Below, one piece after another: positions 52,536 to 61,575 of a stretch of 64,000 nt of DNA (positions within the stretch are counted from its first letter, which is position 1; the number at the start of each line of letters is the position of its first letter). The stretch is from Humisphaera borealis (lineage in GTDB: Bacteria > Planctomycetota > Phycisphaerae > Tepidisphaerales > Tepidisphaeraceae): contig NZ_CP063458.1 in NCBI RefSeq assembly GCF_015169395.1, positions 682,001-746,000 of the forward strand, in the 5' to 3' direction. The notes under the pieces are model-generated. The model made no database searches. It was given only the letters and a program-made list of their open reading frames with translations, and was not told where the DNA came from. Made by a program: the position numbers and the translations under genes.

Positions 52536-54158
52536 ATGGTTTGCGACCCCATCGAACTCGAAATCCTCCGTAACCTTTTCGAAGCCGCTGCAGAAGAGAT
52601 GGGCATCACCCTCGCCCGCGTTGCCTACTCTGCGAACATCAAGGAGCGGCGGGATTTCTCCTGCGCACTGTTCGACGCCAATGGCCAACTGCTCGCCCAG
52701 GCCGCCCACATTCCGGTTCATCTCGGGTCGATGCCCGCCTCGGTCGCCGCGGTGCGGCAGCGGCTGGGCGATCTTGCCGAAGGTGACGTGGCAATCGTCA
52801 ATGACCCTTTCGCCGGTGGGACGCATCTTCCGGATATCACGATTGTTTCACCGATCTACGCGACGGACGAAGCTGCCGCGTCCGGTTCAGCTGAGGACTC
52901 GACCGGAACTCAGACGACAAGTAAGTCGCAACTGATCGGGTTTGCAGCGAACCGGGCGCACCACGCCGACGTCGGCGGCGCGTCGCCGGGATCGATGACG
53001 CTTTCGACTCATATCGATGACGAAGGTCTGCGTCTGGAGCCGGCGCTGCTGTATCGCGGCGGCGTGCGTGACGAGGTGCTGTGGCTACGGATTATCACTT
53101 CCGTCCGTACGCCAGAAGAGCGCGTCGGCGACCTCGAGGCCCAGCTCGCTGCGAATGCGGTCGGTGCCCGCGCATTGCAGCGGATGGCGCAGCGACGTGG
53201 CCGCGAGACAGTGATGCGGTACGGCGGCGCACTGCAGGACTACTCTGCCAGCTTTATGGCTGCGACAGTCGCGGCAATACCGGACGGGGTTTACCGGTTC
53301 TCCGATGCAATGGATGGCGGTCGCGATCACGCCGCCGTCAGAATTGATGTGGTGCTGACCGTAGCCGGCGATCGCGTGACCGCTGATTTCAGTGGCTCCG
53401 GTGATCAGGTCGCCGGCTGCATTAACTGTCCGGAAGCTGTCACTCGTTCGGCGGTCTACTACTGCCTCTCGTGCCTGCTTGAGCCGGGTGTGCCGCTCAA
53501 CGGCGGGGCGTTTCGGAACATCGACGTCATCACCCGGCCCGGGTCGGTCGTTCACGCCGTCCATCCCGCCGCGGTCGTCGCTGGCAATACTGAGACGAGC
53601 CAGCGCGTCGTCGACGTTGTATTCGGTGCACTTGCCCAGGCGATGCCGGGTCGCATTCCCGCCGCCAGTTGCGGCACGATGAGTAGCGTTGCCCTGGGCG
53701 GTGTGCGCGCCGACGCGACACCCTGGACCTACTACGAGACGATCGGCGGTGGTAGCGGTGCCAGTCCCGACGGCGACGGCGCATCGGCGGTCCAATGCCA
53801 CATGACCAACACGCTCAACACGCCTGCCGAGGCGATCGAACTGCAGTACCCGCTACGGGTCCTTCGTTTCGAGCGAGCAGCGGGTACCGGCGGGGCGGGA
53901 CATCATCGTGGCGGCGACGGCATCGTCAGAGAGATCCTGGCGCTGTCGCCGTGCGAAGGCACGATCCTTGCGGACCGGCGCAATAGTGTGCCTTTCGGTC
54001 AGCGCGGCGGGGAACCGGGTGCGGCCGGCAGAGACGTGATCGTTTCGGCGGATGGCACGGTCACACCGATTGCCGGTCGATCCAGGTTCGTCCTGACCGC
54101 CGGCGATGCGCTTCGGATTCAAACCCCAGGCGGAGGCGGGTACGGCGTCGCGACCTGA
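52536..54158 (+). CDS. hyuB: Hydantoinase B / oxoprolinase beta-type protein
   Basis: The ATG at 52536 gives 540 residues. DPIELEILRNLFEAAAEEMGITLARVAYSANIKERRDFSCALFDANGQLLAQAAHIPVHLGSM is the classic HyuB N-terminus. DVAIVNDPFAGGTHLPDITI and ANRAHHADVGGASPGSM hold the conserved His/Asp metal-binding positions. AVYYCLSCLLEPGVPLNGG and PGGGGYG at the end are also family signatures. HyuB with HyuA opens hydantoins, or acts as an ATP-dependent 5-oxoprolinase or acetone carboxylase. No hyuA lies beside it, so the partner must be elsewhere, or the protein is used alone. It is convergent with the halogenase gene, with only 33 bp between stops. Confidence 0.9.
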   Translation: MVCDPIELEILRNLFEAAAEEMGITLARVAYSANIKERRDFSCALFDANGQLLAQAAHIPVHLGSMPASVAAVRQRLGDLAEGDVAIVNDPFAGGTHLPDITIVSPIYATDEAAASGSAEDSTGTQTTSKSQLIGFAANRAHHADVGGASPGSMTLSTHIDDEGLRLEPALLYRGGVRDEVLWLRIITSVRTPEERVGDLEAQLAANAVGARALQRMAQRRGRETVMRYGGALQDYSASFMAATVAAIPDGVYRFSDAMDGGRDHAAVRIDVVLTVAGDRVTADFSGSGDQVAGCINCPEAVTRSAVYYCLSCLLEPGVPLNGGAFRNIDVITRPGSVVHAVHPAAVVAGNTETSQRVVDVVFGALAQAMPGRIPAASCGTMSSVALGGVRADATPWTYYETIGGGSGASPDGDGASAVQCHMTNTLNTPAEAIELQYPLRVLRFERAAGTGGAGHHRGGDGIVREILALSPCEGTILADRRNSVPFGQRGGEPGAAGRDVIVSADGTVTPIAGRSRFVLTAGDALRIQTPGGGGYGVAT

Positions 54159-54191
54159 CGTGCCAAGCGCACTATTCGACGCGCCGGTGGG

Positions 54192-55799
54192 TCATGTCTG
54201 TACCACCGGTGCATCCATCGGTGCGTCGATCGACGGGTTTCCGGTGGCAGCCTGGCGGCGGCCGAACCAGAGCTTGAGCCGTAGCCGGACTGCGTCGATT
54301 TCGGCCCTGATCCACAGTTTTGCTCCGCGACCGGCCATCCGTAGCGGTGCCAGTCCAAGGTCATAGAACGCCTTGATTCGCCGGCCATCGTTCCGCAAAC
54401 CCGCCTCGCCCGTTCGGCGGCGAAGGTCGGCAATACGTCGTAACCGCCATTTCATAAATGCCAGGAGCATGTACGACGGGTATGCCGGTTTCGGTCCGAG
54501 CACGGGCTCATTCACAAACCGCTTGGCGAATCGATACGCGGGGACGACCAGGAAGATGTAATAGAGCGCCGTGTCGATGAGAAATGACGCGCTGATCAGG
54601 TCGTGTTCCCCCATCAACTGGTACTTGTCCCGGTACACGCAGCGGAAGAACCAGCGATACGAGCGATCGAAAGTTGCGTTGTGCTCCCGCATCTGTTTTG
54701 CGAACACCGCCGTGCTTCCTGCATCAGGCGGACTGGCGGCGGTCTGGGCCAGAATGATCTGGACCGTTGCATCGACCGAGAAGCCGACGTGATCGAGCCC
54801 CGGTGAGTAGTAGGGGTCAATAAATGCCGCGGCGTCGCCGACCAAGGCCCACCCCTCGCCCATGTATTGTCGGGTGAGATAGGCCACCCGGCTGAGCGCT
54901 CGAAGGTCTCCGACGTCCGGCGTCGCCCCGCCGATCAACTGCGCAAGGGAAGGGATGGACTTCAGGAATGTTGTGTAGGCGTGAAGTCGTTCGCGCGATT
55001 CGTGCAGCGCGTGAATCCGCTTGTCGAAGACGATTCCGATGCTTGTTTGGCCGTTGCCCAGAGGGATGACCCAAACCCAGTATCCGTGGCCGACGTAGTG
55101 GTTCGTCGCCAGGCGACGTGATCCAATGTTGCCGGCGGCCAGCGGGGGGGCCTCAAGGGCCGCAATGTCATCAATGTGGCGCACGCCGTCCCACCGGCAC
55201 CAGATCGAAGCAATCGGATGCTCGTCATTCCAGTCGATGAGCTTCAGGTGCTTTCCGAGGAAGCAGGAACGGCCCGAGGCGTCAATCAGCCAGCGGCAGC
55301 GGACTTGACGTGTTTTTTCAACCCCTTCGACGGTCTGCGTGACTGTCAGGCCGGTATCAAATGGCTGGACATCGACGTCTTTAACCCGTGCCGGACGCAG
55401 CAGTTGAGCGCCTGCGTCGCACGCGAGTTTGAGCACGTGCTCGTCCAGAACATCACGACGTAGCTGGAACGATGGAACAAGACTCCGGTAAAACGGACCG
55501 GTTTCGCTGGCGTTTTCATGACCGGTGACCTGGTCGTTACTCGACCAGTAACGAAGGCCTTCTTTCGGCAGGTGATTGCGTTCCAGATGCTGCCAGAGTC
55601 CGAGTCGGCGGGTCAGAAACATCGCCGACATCTCGGTGGTCGCCTCGCCGACTTTGGCGTCAAAGGCAGCCCGTTTTTCCACGATGAGGACACTCAGCGA
55701 GGGTGCCTCACGTCGAAGCAGCAATGCCGCTGCGCCGCCGGCAATCGCGCCACCGATGATGATGACGTCGTAACGAGCAAGGTCGTCGGTTACATCCAT
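54192..55799 (-). CDS. Flavin-dependent halogenase-like monooxygenase
   Basis: The ATG at 55799 gives 535 residues, usual for the family, and avoids overlap with the pseudouridine synthase gene. YDVIIIGGAIAGGAAALLLRR is the FAD-binding dinucleotide fold (residues 10-30). VGEATTEMSAMFLTRRLG and K79 in LPKEGLRYW lie where the catalytic lysine of tryptophan halogenases is found. WVWVIPLGNGQTSIGIV (241-257) carries the W-x-W-x-I-P motif of halogenases. GDAAAFIDPYYSPGLDH (321-337) is the second FAD motif. The last 110 residues are Arg-rich. It would use reduced FAD, O2 and halide to halogenate a substrate that cannot be named. A geranylgeranyl-reductase-type oxidoreductase is the main alternative. 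Confidence 0.83.
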   Translation of the reverse strand: MDVTDDLARYDVIIIGGAIAGGAAALLLRREAPSLSVLIVEKRAAFDAKVGEATTEMSAMFLTRRLGLWQHLERNHLPKEGLRYWSSNDQVTGHENASETGPFYRSLVPSFQLRRDVLDEHVLKLACDAGAQLLRPARVKDVDVQPFDTGLTVTQTVEGVEKTRQVRCRWLIDASGRSCFLGKHLKLIDWNDEHPIASIWCRWDGVRHIDDIAALEAPPLAAGNIGSRRLATNHYVGHGYWVWVIPLGNGQTSIGIVFDKRIHALHESRERLHAYTTFLKSIPSLAQLIGGATPDVGDLRALSRVAYLTRQYMGEGWALVGDAAAFIDPYYSPGLDHVGFSVDATVQIILAQTAASPPDAGSTAVFAKQMREHNATFDRSYRWFFRCVYRDKYQLMGEHDLISASFLIDTALYYIFLVVPAYRFAKRFVNEPVLGPKPAYPSYMLLAFMKWRLRRIADLRRRTGEAGLRNDGRRIKAFYDLGLAPLRMAGRGAKLWIRAEIDAVRLRLKLWFGRRQAATGNPSIDAPMDAPVVQT

Positions 55800-55874
55800 G
55801 ATGCTCAGGTCGATGTCCGCGAATAACTCGGGCAACGACCGGGCATCATACGCTTCGGCGTCGAGTAAGGTAGA

Positions 55875-56951
55875 ATGGTTTCCGTGAAAGAACGCATCCA
55901 GAAAGTCCTTGCCAATTACGGCGTCGATTCTCGCCGCAACATCGAGACCATGATCCTCCAGGGCCGCGTCGCGGTGAATGGCAGGGTTGTGACCAAGCTC
56001 CCCATCCTGATCGACCCGGAAAAGGATCACGTCACCGTGGACGACGAGCCCGTTAAGCTGGCCACTACACGAAAAGGGAAGAAGCCGGTCGAGAAGCTCT
56101 ACTTTCTGTTGAATAAGCCACGTGGCGTCTACAGCACCAATGTCGCCCAGGGAGAACAGAAGCTCGCCAAGGACCTGCTCCCGCCGAACCTACCCAGCCG
56201 TGTTTATCCCGTCGGCCGACTTGACGCCGATTCCAAAGGTCTGCTGCTGATGACCAACGACGGCGAGCTGACCAACCTGCTGACTCACCCGCGATACGAG
56301 GTACCCAAAACGTATCGTGCCGAGGTGGACGGCTATGTGACGGACGACGAGATCAACAAGCTCCGCAAAGGCGTTTACCTGGTCGACAAGGACGGAGATG
56401 GGTCCAAGACCGAGCCGTGCATTATCAAGATTACCCACCGCAGCAAGGACCAGACGATCCTGGAAATCACGATTCGGGAAGGCCGAAACCGGCAGGTTCG
56501 GCGAATGCTCGCCAGGGTTGAGCACAAGGTCCGTGATCTTATGCGCGTGAAGATGGGCCCGCTGACGCTGCTGGGCGTCAGTTCCGGAAAGTTCCGGCCG
56601 CTGACGCCGCGTGAGGTTAAGGCTCTCTACAGCCTGGCGAAGGATCGAACGCAAAAGGTTCCAACCAAGCCGGCTCCCAAGAAGCCCGGATACCGCGCCG
56701 TCGAGCAGGCCGATGCGACACGTGACCTGGCGGTCGAGTTCGAGGACGACGAACTGCTCCGCGAGGCGGGTATCACCCGCGGCGACCTGAAGCCGCCCAA
56801 GGCAAAGACAAAGACGACCGACGCGGACATCGAGTTGGAGCCTGGCGACGAGAGCGAAGTCGAGTTTGTCGATCTCACTGACGACGAGCAGGCAGAACTT
56901 GAGGCCGAAGCCCGCCTTGCGACACAGGACGACGACGAGATGCCCGAGTGA
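55875..56951 (+). CDS. rluB: Ribosomal large-subunit pseudouridine synthase, RluB/RsuA type
   Basis: The 358-residue product begins with an S4 RNA-binding domain (KERIQKVLANYGVDSRRNIETMILQGRVAVNG). The catalytic core follows, with VGRLDADSKGLLLMTNDGEL (catalytic Asp in RLD), EVPKTYRAEV and EGRNRQVRRMLA. These are RsuA/RluB-family signatures; RluB makes pseudouridine 2605 in 23S rRNA. The last 100 residues are a Lys-rich then strongly acidic tail (TDADIELEPGDESEVEF...), which is not part of the family core. ATG at 55875 with AAGGTAGA upstream. Divergent to the halogenase gene. Confidence 0.9.
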   Translation: MVSVKERIQKVLANYGVDSRRNIETMILQGRVAVNGRVVTKLPILIDPEKDHVTVDDEPVKLATTRKGKKPVEKLYFLLNKPRGVYSTNVAQGEQKLAKDLLPPNLPSRVYPVGRLDADSKGLLLMTNDGELTNLLTHPRYEVPKTYRAEVDGYVTDDEINKLRKGVYLVDKDGDGSKTEPCIIKITHRSKDQTILEITIREGRNRQVRRMLARVEHKVRDLMRVKMGPLTLLGVSSGKFRPLTPREVKALYSLAKDRTQKVPTKPAPKKPGYRAVEQADATRDLAVEFEDDELLREAGITRGDLKPPKAKTKTTDADIELEPGDESEVEFVDLTDDEQAELEAEARLATQDDDEMPE

Positions 56952-57235
56952 CTCGGCGCCGGGCGGCGACGGCCTGAACAAGGCAAGCATCGAGCCATGA
57001 ACATCTGTCTTGATGAATAACTTCTAACACATCCATTTCAGTACGCCCTCCGTAACGCATCCTGCAGGGCCGACAATCAGTTGAGTTCGGCCGAGAATCA
57101 GAGCACGTCGTTCTGACTGCATTTACGCCTATTGATGTTCACATTTCCTCGCGTCGCGAATCGCCTCCCTGCGAACTGCAACGAGTCTTCATCGACTTCG
57201 GGGAGTACTGCGCGATGACATTCCAGGAGCCGCTC

Positions 57236-58174
57236 ATGTTCAATCGTCTTTCCATCGTGCCGGCGTCGACCTCCAGCCGATTCAGCACGCCTCGGCGTCG
57301 CTTCCTTCAGCAGGCCCTGGGCGGCATCGGGATCGCCGGACTCGCTCATTTGGGTTTCATGCCAAATGCCGCACTGGCCGTAGATCCGACGACCGAAGGC
57401 CTGCGGAAACAGCCGTCAGCCAAGCGCGACCAGGACATCCTGAACTTCGCGTTGAATCTGGAATACCTGGAAGCGGAGTTCTATCTTCGTGCGGCTACCG
57501 GGCAAGGCTTGACGGTCGCGGACGACATCAGCGGCGAAGGCGGCACGCCCGGCGAAGTCACCGGCGGCAGGGCGGTCAACTTCGACACCGCCGCCATTCG
57601 CGACTACGCCAATGAGATCGCCGCCGATGAACTGGCCCACGTGCGTCTGCTGCGTTCGGCCCTGAAAAAACCGGTTCCGCGCGTCGCGATCGATCTGTCG
57701 GCGAGTTTCACGGCGGCAGCCCGCGCGGCAGGTCTCGTGGGGCCGACTGAAGAGTTCGATGCATTCGCGAACGAGTCCAATTTCCTGCTCGCAGCCTACA
57801 TCTTCGAAGATGTAGGAGTGACGGCGTACAAAGGCGCGGCCCCGTTGCTCCGCAGCAACGCGATCCTCGAAGTCGCGGCCGGGCTGCTGGCCGTCGAGGC
57901 CTACCACGCCGGACTGATCCGCGGCGTACTGTTCTCCAAGGGCCTGGGCACACAGGCGAACGCAATTTCCGATCTGCGCGACGCGGTCGACGGCGACGCC
58001 GATCTGGACCAGGGTATCCTCAACACCGATTCGACGGCCAACATCGTTCCGACGGACGCCAACGGCCTGACCTTCAGCCGAACGCCAGGCCAGGTGCTGA
58101 ACATCGTGTATCTGAACAGTGCCGGTACACCCGGCGGATTCTTCCCCGCCGGCATCGCCGGAAAGATTCAATAG
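57236..58174 (+). CDS. Ferritin-like protein with twin-arginine-type signal
   Basis: The ATG at 57236 (312 residues) has AGGAG 6 nt upstream; an ATG at 57215 is equally possible. Near residue 21, PRRRFLQQALGGIGIAGLAHLG is a Tat-type signal (R-R-x-F-L then hydrophobic), with an A-x-A-like site (AALA). Two helical segments resemble ferritin-like four-helix bundles: ILNFALNLEYLEAEFYLRA with paired Glu, and YANEIAADELAHVRLLRSAL with Glu/His, then EVAAGLLAVEAYHAGLIRGVL with another Glu/His pair. Export through Tat suggests folding with a di-metal cofactor in the cytoplasm. This matches the DUF-type ferritin-like (PF13668) family. Role unknown; 284 bp upstream are empty. Confidence 0.8.
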   Translation: MFNRLSIVPASTSSRFSTPRRRFLQQALGGIGIAGLAHLGFMPNAALAVDPTTEGLRKQPSAKRDQDILNFALNLEYLEAEFYLRAATGQGLTVADDISGEGGTPGEVTGGRAVNFDTAAIRDYANEIAADELAHVRLLRSALKKPVPRVAIDLSASFTAAARAAGLVGPTEEFDAFANESNFLLAAYIFEDVGVTAYKGAAPLLRSNAILEVAAGLLAVEAYHAGLIRGVLFSKGLGTQANAISDLRDAVDGDADLDQGILNTDSTANIVPTDANGLTFSRTPGQVLNIVYLNSAGTPGGFFPAGIAGKIQ

Positions 58175-58218
58175 GGTCTGCGCGGGCGGACATGGTCGAC
58201 CGACCATCCGAGATGACG

Positions 58219-58252
58219 AAGGGCGCGCGGGTTGATTCCCGCGTGCCCTTTC
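58219..58252 (+). terminator. Terminator between ferritin-like and decarboxylase genes
   Basis: An 11-bp GC stem with one G-T pair (58221-58231 with 58238-58248), extended by AA/TT, is followed by TTTCTCG. The flanking genes are convergent. Confidence 0.7.
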
Positions 58253-58257
58253 TCGTG

Positions 58258-58277
58258 CTGTCCGCCAAGGTGGACCC
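58258..58277. repeat. Copy of the GTCCGCC-AAGG-YGGACCCT intergenic motif
   Basis: This 20-bp segment matches one arm of the inverted repeat at 24608-24627, with one changed base. It marks a dispersed intergenic element that also sits beyond a gene 3' end here. Confidence 0.5.
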
Positions 58278-60109
58278 TACTTTTTGGCGCCGCGCAGCCG
58301 CGCCATCTCGGCGGTCATGTTGGCCAGTTGCGGGCTCATGTCGTCGCGGGGAATGCAGACATCGATCACGCGGACCTCGTTGCTGCCGAAAGCACTTCGG
58401 ATGGCACCATCCAGTTCACCCTTGGTGGTCGCCCGCGCCGCGGTACCGCCGCCGACAAGATCGCAGATCTTTCCGTAGTCCCATTGAGTGACGACGTTAA
58501 ACGCGCCATCGCGGATCTTGCGCATGGTGCCGTAGCCGTCATTGTTTACGATTAGAATGATCGGCTTGAGTCCAAGCCGGACCGCCGTCGAGACTTCCGT
58601 GCCGGTCATCTGGAACGCGCCGTCGCCCACCAGCACAAACGGCCGCAGTCGCGGGTTGGCCTTCGAAACGCCGATGCACGCCGGCACGGCGAAACCCATG
58701 GACAGGTAATATGCAGGCGCGATGAACTCGGCTCGCTTGCCGGTCCGAATGCCGACCGCGCCGAAGATCGAATCGCCGACATCGGAGATCACGCAGGAGT
58801 CGTCGTCGAGGTTCAGCGAGAGGATGCGGAACACTTCGGCCATCGTCAGTTTGTCGGTCAGTTCCTTCTTCGACAGCGGCGTGGGAGCCTTTTGCTTGGC
58901 CGGGTGTTTGAACTTCTTCGGACTGATGCCACCCTTGCCCAGCCCCTCAAGGAAGTCGCGAAACTGAACACCGTCGTAGCGATGGAACCCCACCAGCGTT
59001 TGTTCGCTGGTGGCCAGAACCGTCTTGCTGCGGTCGAGCTTGGCGGTGTAAATGCCCATGCTCATGTCGGTGATGAACGTGCCAAGCATCAACACGCAGT
59101 CGGCTGATTCGACGTAGTCGCGACACGCCTGATCGCTGCTCATCGCGCCTCCGTAGACGCCAAGATAGAGCGGATGATTCTCTGCGACCGCACTTTTGGA
59201 AAGCAGGTCGGCGGCGATCGGAATGTTCAACTTTTCGGCGAGCTTGATCGCCAGGTCCGTCATACCGAAGCGATGAAGTTCAACGCCGGCAAAGATAACC
59301 GGCTTCTTCGCCTCGGCCAGCAGGCTTAGTGTTTCCTCGAGTGATGCCTTGAGCGTGTCCGGGTCGCTGGTGGGCTCGGCCGGGTCGGCCGGCAGATTAA
59401 TGGGAATCTCACGATCGACCATGTCGTGCGGCACTTCGATATAGACCGGCCGCTTGTGCCGCAGGCATGCGTCGACACATCGAACGATCTCAGCCGCCGC
59501 GCGGTCCTCATCCAGAAGAACGGTGCTGGCAACGGTCACCTCGTCGAACACCCGCCGCTGGGTTTCGAACGTCTTGACCTTGTGATGCAGGAGGGGGTCT
59601 TTCTCGCGATCCTTCTTCCCCGGCGCACCGCTGATGACGACCACGGGCGATTTTTCGGCGTATGCGCCGGCGATCGGATTCAGCAGGTTTAACCCGCCGA
59701 CGCAGTAGGTCACACAACAGAGCCCGATGCCATTGACCCGGCTGTAGGCGTCGGCGGCGAAGCCGGCACCGGGCTCGTGGGTCATCGTGATCGACTCGAT
59801 CTTCGACTTGTCGAGCCACGCGAAGGTGGGCAACGCGAAGTCGCCCGGGACGCCGAAACTGTGCCGCACACCTTTGCGGTGCAGATACTCGAAAAGGAAT
59901 TGCCCCATCGGCATGCGGGCGGGAAACCCATCGGCCGGGACTGATCCCGGCGAAGCGACGTTTCGTCTTGCTGCCGCGCCGGTGGTGGCTTGAGTTTCTT
60001 TGGTCTGTCGTGATTTCCCGACATGCGGCTGTCCCCCTTGGGGTTTTCCGTTGTGAACCCCGAGCAAAGGCGTGGTGATCCTGGCCGATGAGAGCGTCTT
60101 ACGAGCCAT
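58277..60109 (-). CDS. Thiamine-pyrophosphate-dependent 2-oxoacid decarboxylase (PDC/IPDC-like)
   Basis: The ATG at 60109 has GGAGG 6 nt upstream; a frame upstream to 60331 has no such site. The 610-residue product has a basic, low-complexity extension of about 60 residues, then a standard TPP-enzyme core. MGQFLFEYLHRKGVRHSFGVPGDFALPTF opens the PYR domain. MTHEPGAGFAADAYSRVNG holds the cofactor-activating Glu. GDGAFQMTGTEVSTAVRLG and ending NNDGYG form the TPP/Mg motif (GDG-x24-NN). The best match by order is indolepyruvate or phenylpyruvate decarboxylase rather than acetolactate synthase. It would make an aldehyde from an aromatic 2-oxoacid. No aldehyde dehydrogenase is adjacent. Divergent to the kinase gene. 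Confidence 0.87.
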   Translation of the reverse strand: MARKTLSSARITTPLLGVHNGKPQGGQPHVGKSRQTKETQATTGAAARRNVASPGSVPADGFPARMPMGQFLFEYLHRKGVRHSFGVPGDFALPTFAWLDKSKIESITMTHEPGAGFAADAYSRVNGIGLCCVTYCVGGLNLLNPIAGAYAEKSPVVVISGAPGKKDREKDPLLHHKVKTFETQRRVFDEVTVASTVLLDEDRAAAEIVRCVDACLRHKRPVYIEVPHDMVDREIPINLPADPAEPTSDPDTLKASLEETLSLLAEAKKPVIFAGVELHRFGMTDLAIKLAEKLNIPIAADLLSKSAVAENHPLYLGVYGGAMSSDQACRDYVESADCVLMLGTFITDMSMGIYTAKLDRSKTVLATSEQTLVGFHRYDGVQFRDFLEGLGKGGISPKKFKHPAKQKAPTPLSKKELTDKLTMAEVFRILSLNLDDDSCVISDVGDSIFGAVGIRTGKRAEFIAPAYYLSMGFAVPACIGVSKANPRLRPFVLVGDGAFQMTGTEVSTAVRLGLKPIILIVNNDGYGTMRKIRDGAFNVVTQWDYGKICDLVGGGTAARATTKGELDGAIRSAFGSNEVRVIDVCIPRDDMSPQLANMTAEMARLRGAKK

Positions 60110-60436
60110 TTCAGCCTCCAGCCGCCGTTGGCGGCGCTGATCCGTTTGCCGTTCAACAATGCCCGCCGACTTTCCACTCATTCTACGACACGGCCGGAGG
60201 CAAGGGGTTACAAACCGGACGCAATCGTCCGGTAATCCACAGGAGTTACGGGCGCCGCAGATGGCGCGCCGATGGGCATAAATAAACAGTCGTTTGGCGC
60301 GTGGGGCATACTGATATAATCTCTGCATCATCGAGGCCGACTGTCGTGGTCACCGCGATCGCGGCCTCTCCTGTCTGCTCGGCCGGAAGTGACCGGGTTT
60401 CGGGCTTAACGCCGACTGAAAGAACGATCCGAACGC

Positions 60437-61528
60437 ATGCCGCCGCCACCCTCGAACACTGATACTCCCACCTCGGGCGGCGCCAGCGGCGGCGGCGTTC
60501 GCCAGACCGGCGGTCGCGAAGGCTTCGCCACCGAAGAACTCACGATCATCATGTCGCACTTCGATATTGGAGTGCTCGACTCGATCGTTGAGTATCCCAA
60601 GGGGTCACGCAAAGCCCCCAAGCTTCTGATCGTCAGTGAGCAGGGGAAGTTCCTGCTCAAACGCCGCGCCCGAGGGAAAGATGATCCCTACAAGGTGGCG
60701 TTCAGCCATTCGTTGCAGCTCTACCTGGCGAGCAAACAGTTCCCGCTTCCGCACCTGATCGGCACGAAGAAGGACAACAACTCGATGTTGCAGTGGCGCA
60801 ACGGCGTCTACGAGTTGTTCGAGTACATCCCTGGTCAGCCCTATCCGCAGACGCTCGAAGCCACCTTCGACAGCGGCCGCGTCCTTTCCCTGTACCACAA
60901 GCTGCTGATGGACTTCCGGTCCGAATGGCAACCGGTCGGCGGCAGCTACCACGCTGCGCCAAGCGTCGAGCAGGGGCTTCGGGCGATTCCGCAGGTCATT
61001 CGCGATACCGGCACCGACATCGGTCCGCTTGTGCAATATCTGCTCGACAGCTACCGACACGCTGCCCAGCAGGTGGAAAGTTTCGGGCTGAGCACATGGC
61101 CGAAGCAGATCGTTCACGCTGACTGGCACCCGGGAAACATGCTCTTCCGCGACAACCATGTTGTCGCCGTAATCGATTACGACTCGTCCCGCCTCCTCCC
61201 GCGGATCATCGATGCTGCCAATGGCGGGCTACAGTTCAGCATCCTCGGCGGCGATGAAGACGTCGCCAAGTGGCCCGAGTATCTCGACGAAAGCCGGTTC
61301 AAGCGATTTTTCCGTGGCTATGATGAAGTGAGCCTGATGAGCGAAGCCGAGCTTCGCGCGGTGCCGTGGCTCATGATTGAAGCACTGATCGCCGAGGCCG
61401 TCTTCCCGATCGCGGCGACAGGGCAGTTCGGCAAGCTCGAAGGTCTCCAGTTCCTGATCATGGTGCAGCGCAAAGTGGAATGGATGCAGAAGAGCGCGGA
61501 TCGTCTGGTAGAATTGGCGTCCGGTTAA
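60437..61528 (+). CDS. Aminoglycoside-phosphotransferase (APH) family kinase
   Basis: The 363-residue product starts with a Pro/Gly-rich disordered stretch of about 35 residues. An APH-type kinase follows: FLLKRRARG holds the ATP-binding Lys, YELFEYIPGQPY is the hinge, IVHADWHPGNMLF is the catalytic H-x-D-x4-N loop, and VAVIDYDSS holds the metal-binding Asp. Members phosphorylate small molecules such as homoserine, choline or sugars, and the CotS/HipA-like group includes spore-coat proteins. The substrate cannot be named. It precedes a PDZ-protein gene by 47 bp on the same strand. Confidence 0.85.
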   Translation: MPPPPSNTDTPTSGGASGGGVRQTGGREGFATEELTIIMSHFDIGVLDSIVEYPKGSRKAPKLLIVSEQGKFLLKRRARGKDDPYKVAFSHSLQLYLASKQFPLPHLIGTKKDNNSMLQWRNGVYELFEYIPGQPYPQTLEATFDSGRVLSLYHKLLMDFRSEWQPVGGSYHAAPSVEQGLRAIPQVIRDTGTDIGPLVQYLLDSYRHAAQQVESFGLSTWPKQIVHADWHPGNMLFRDNHVVAVIDYDSSRLLPRIIDAANGGLQFSILGGDEDVAKWPEYLDESRFKRFFRGYDEVSLMSEAELRAVPWLMIEALIAEAVFPIAATGQFGKLEGLQFLIMVQRKVEWMQKSADRLVELASG

Positions 61529-61575
61529 GCGAAAGCGTTGTCGGGTCTGCGGGCCCGGTGCCACGGAGCGGCTGT

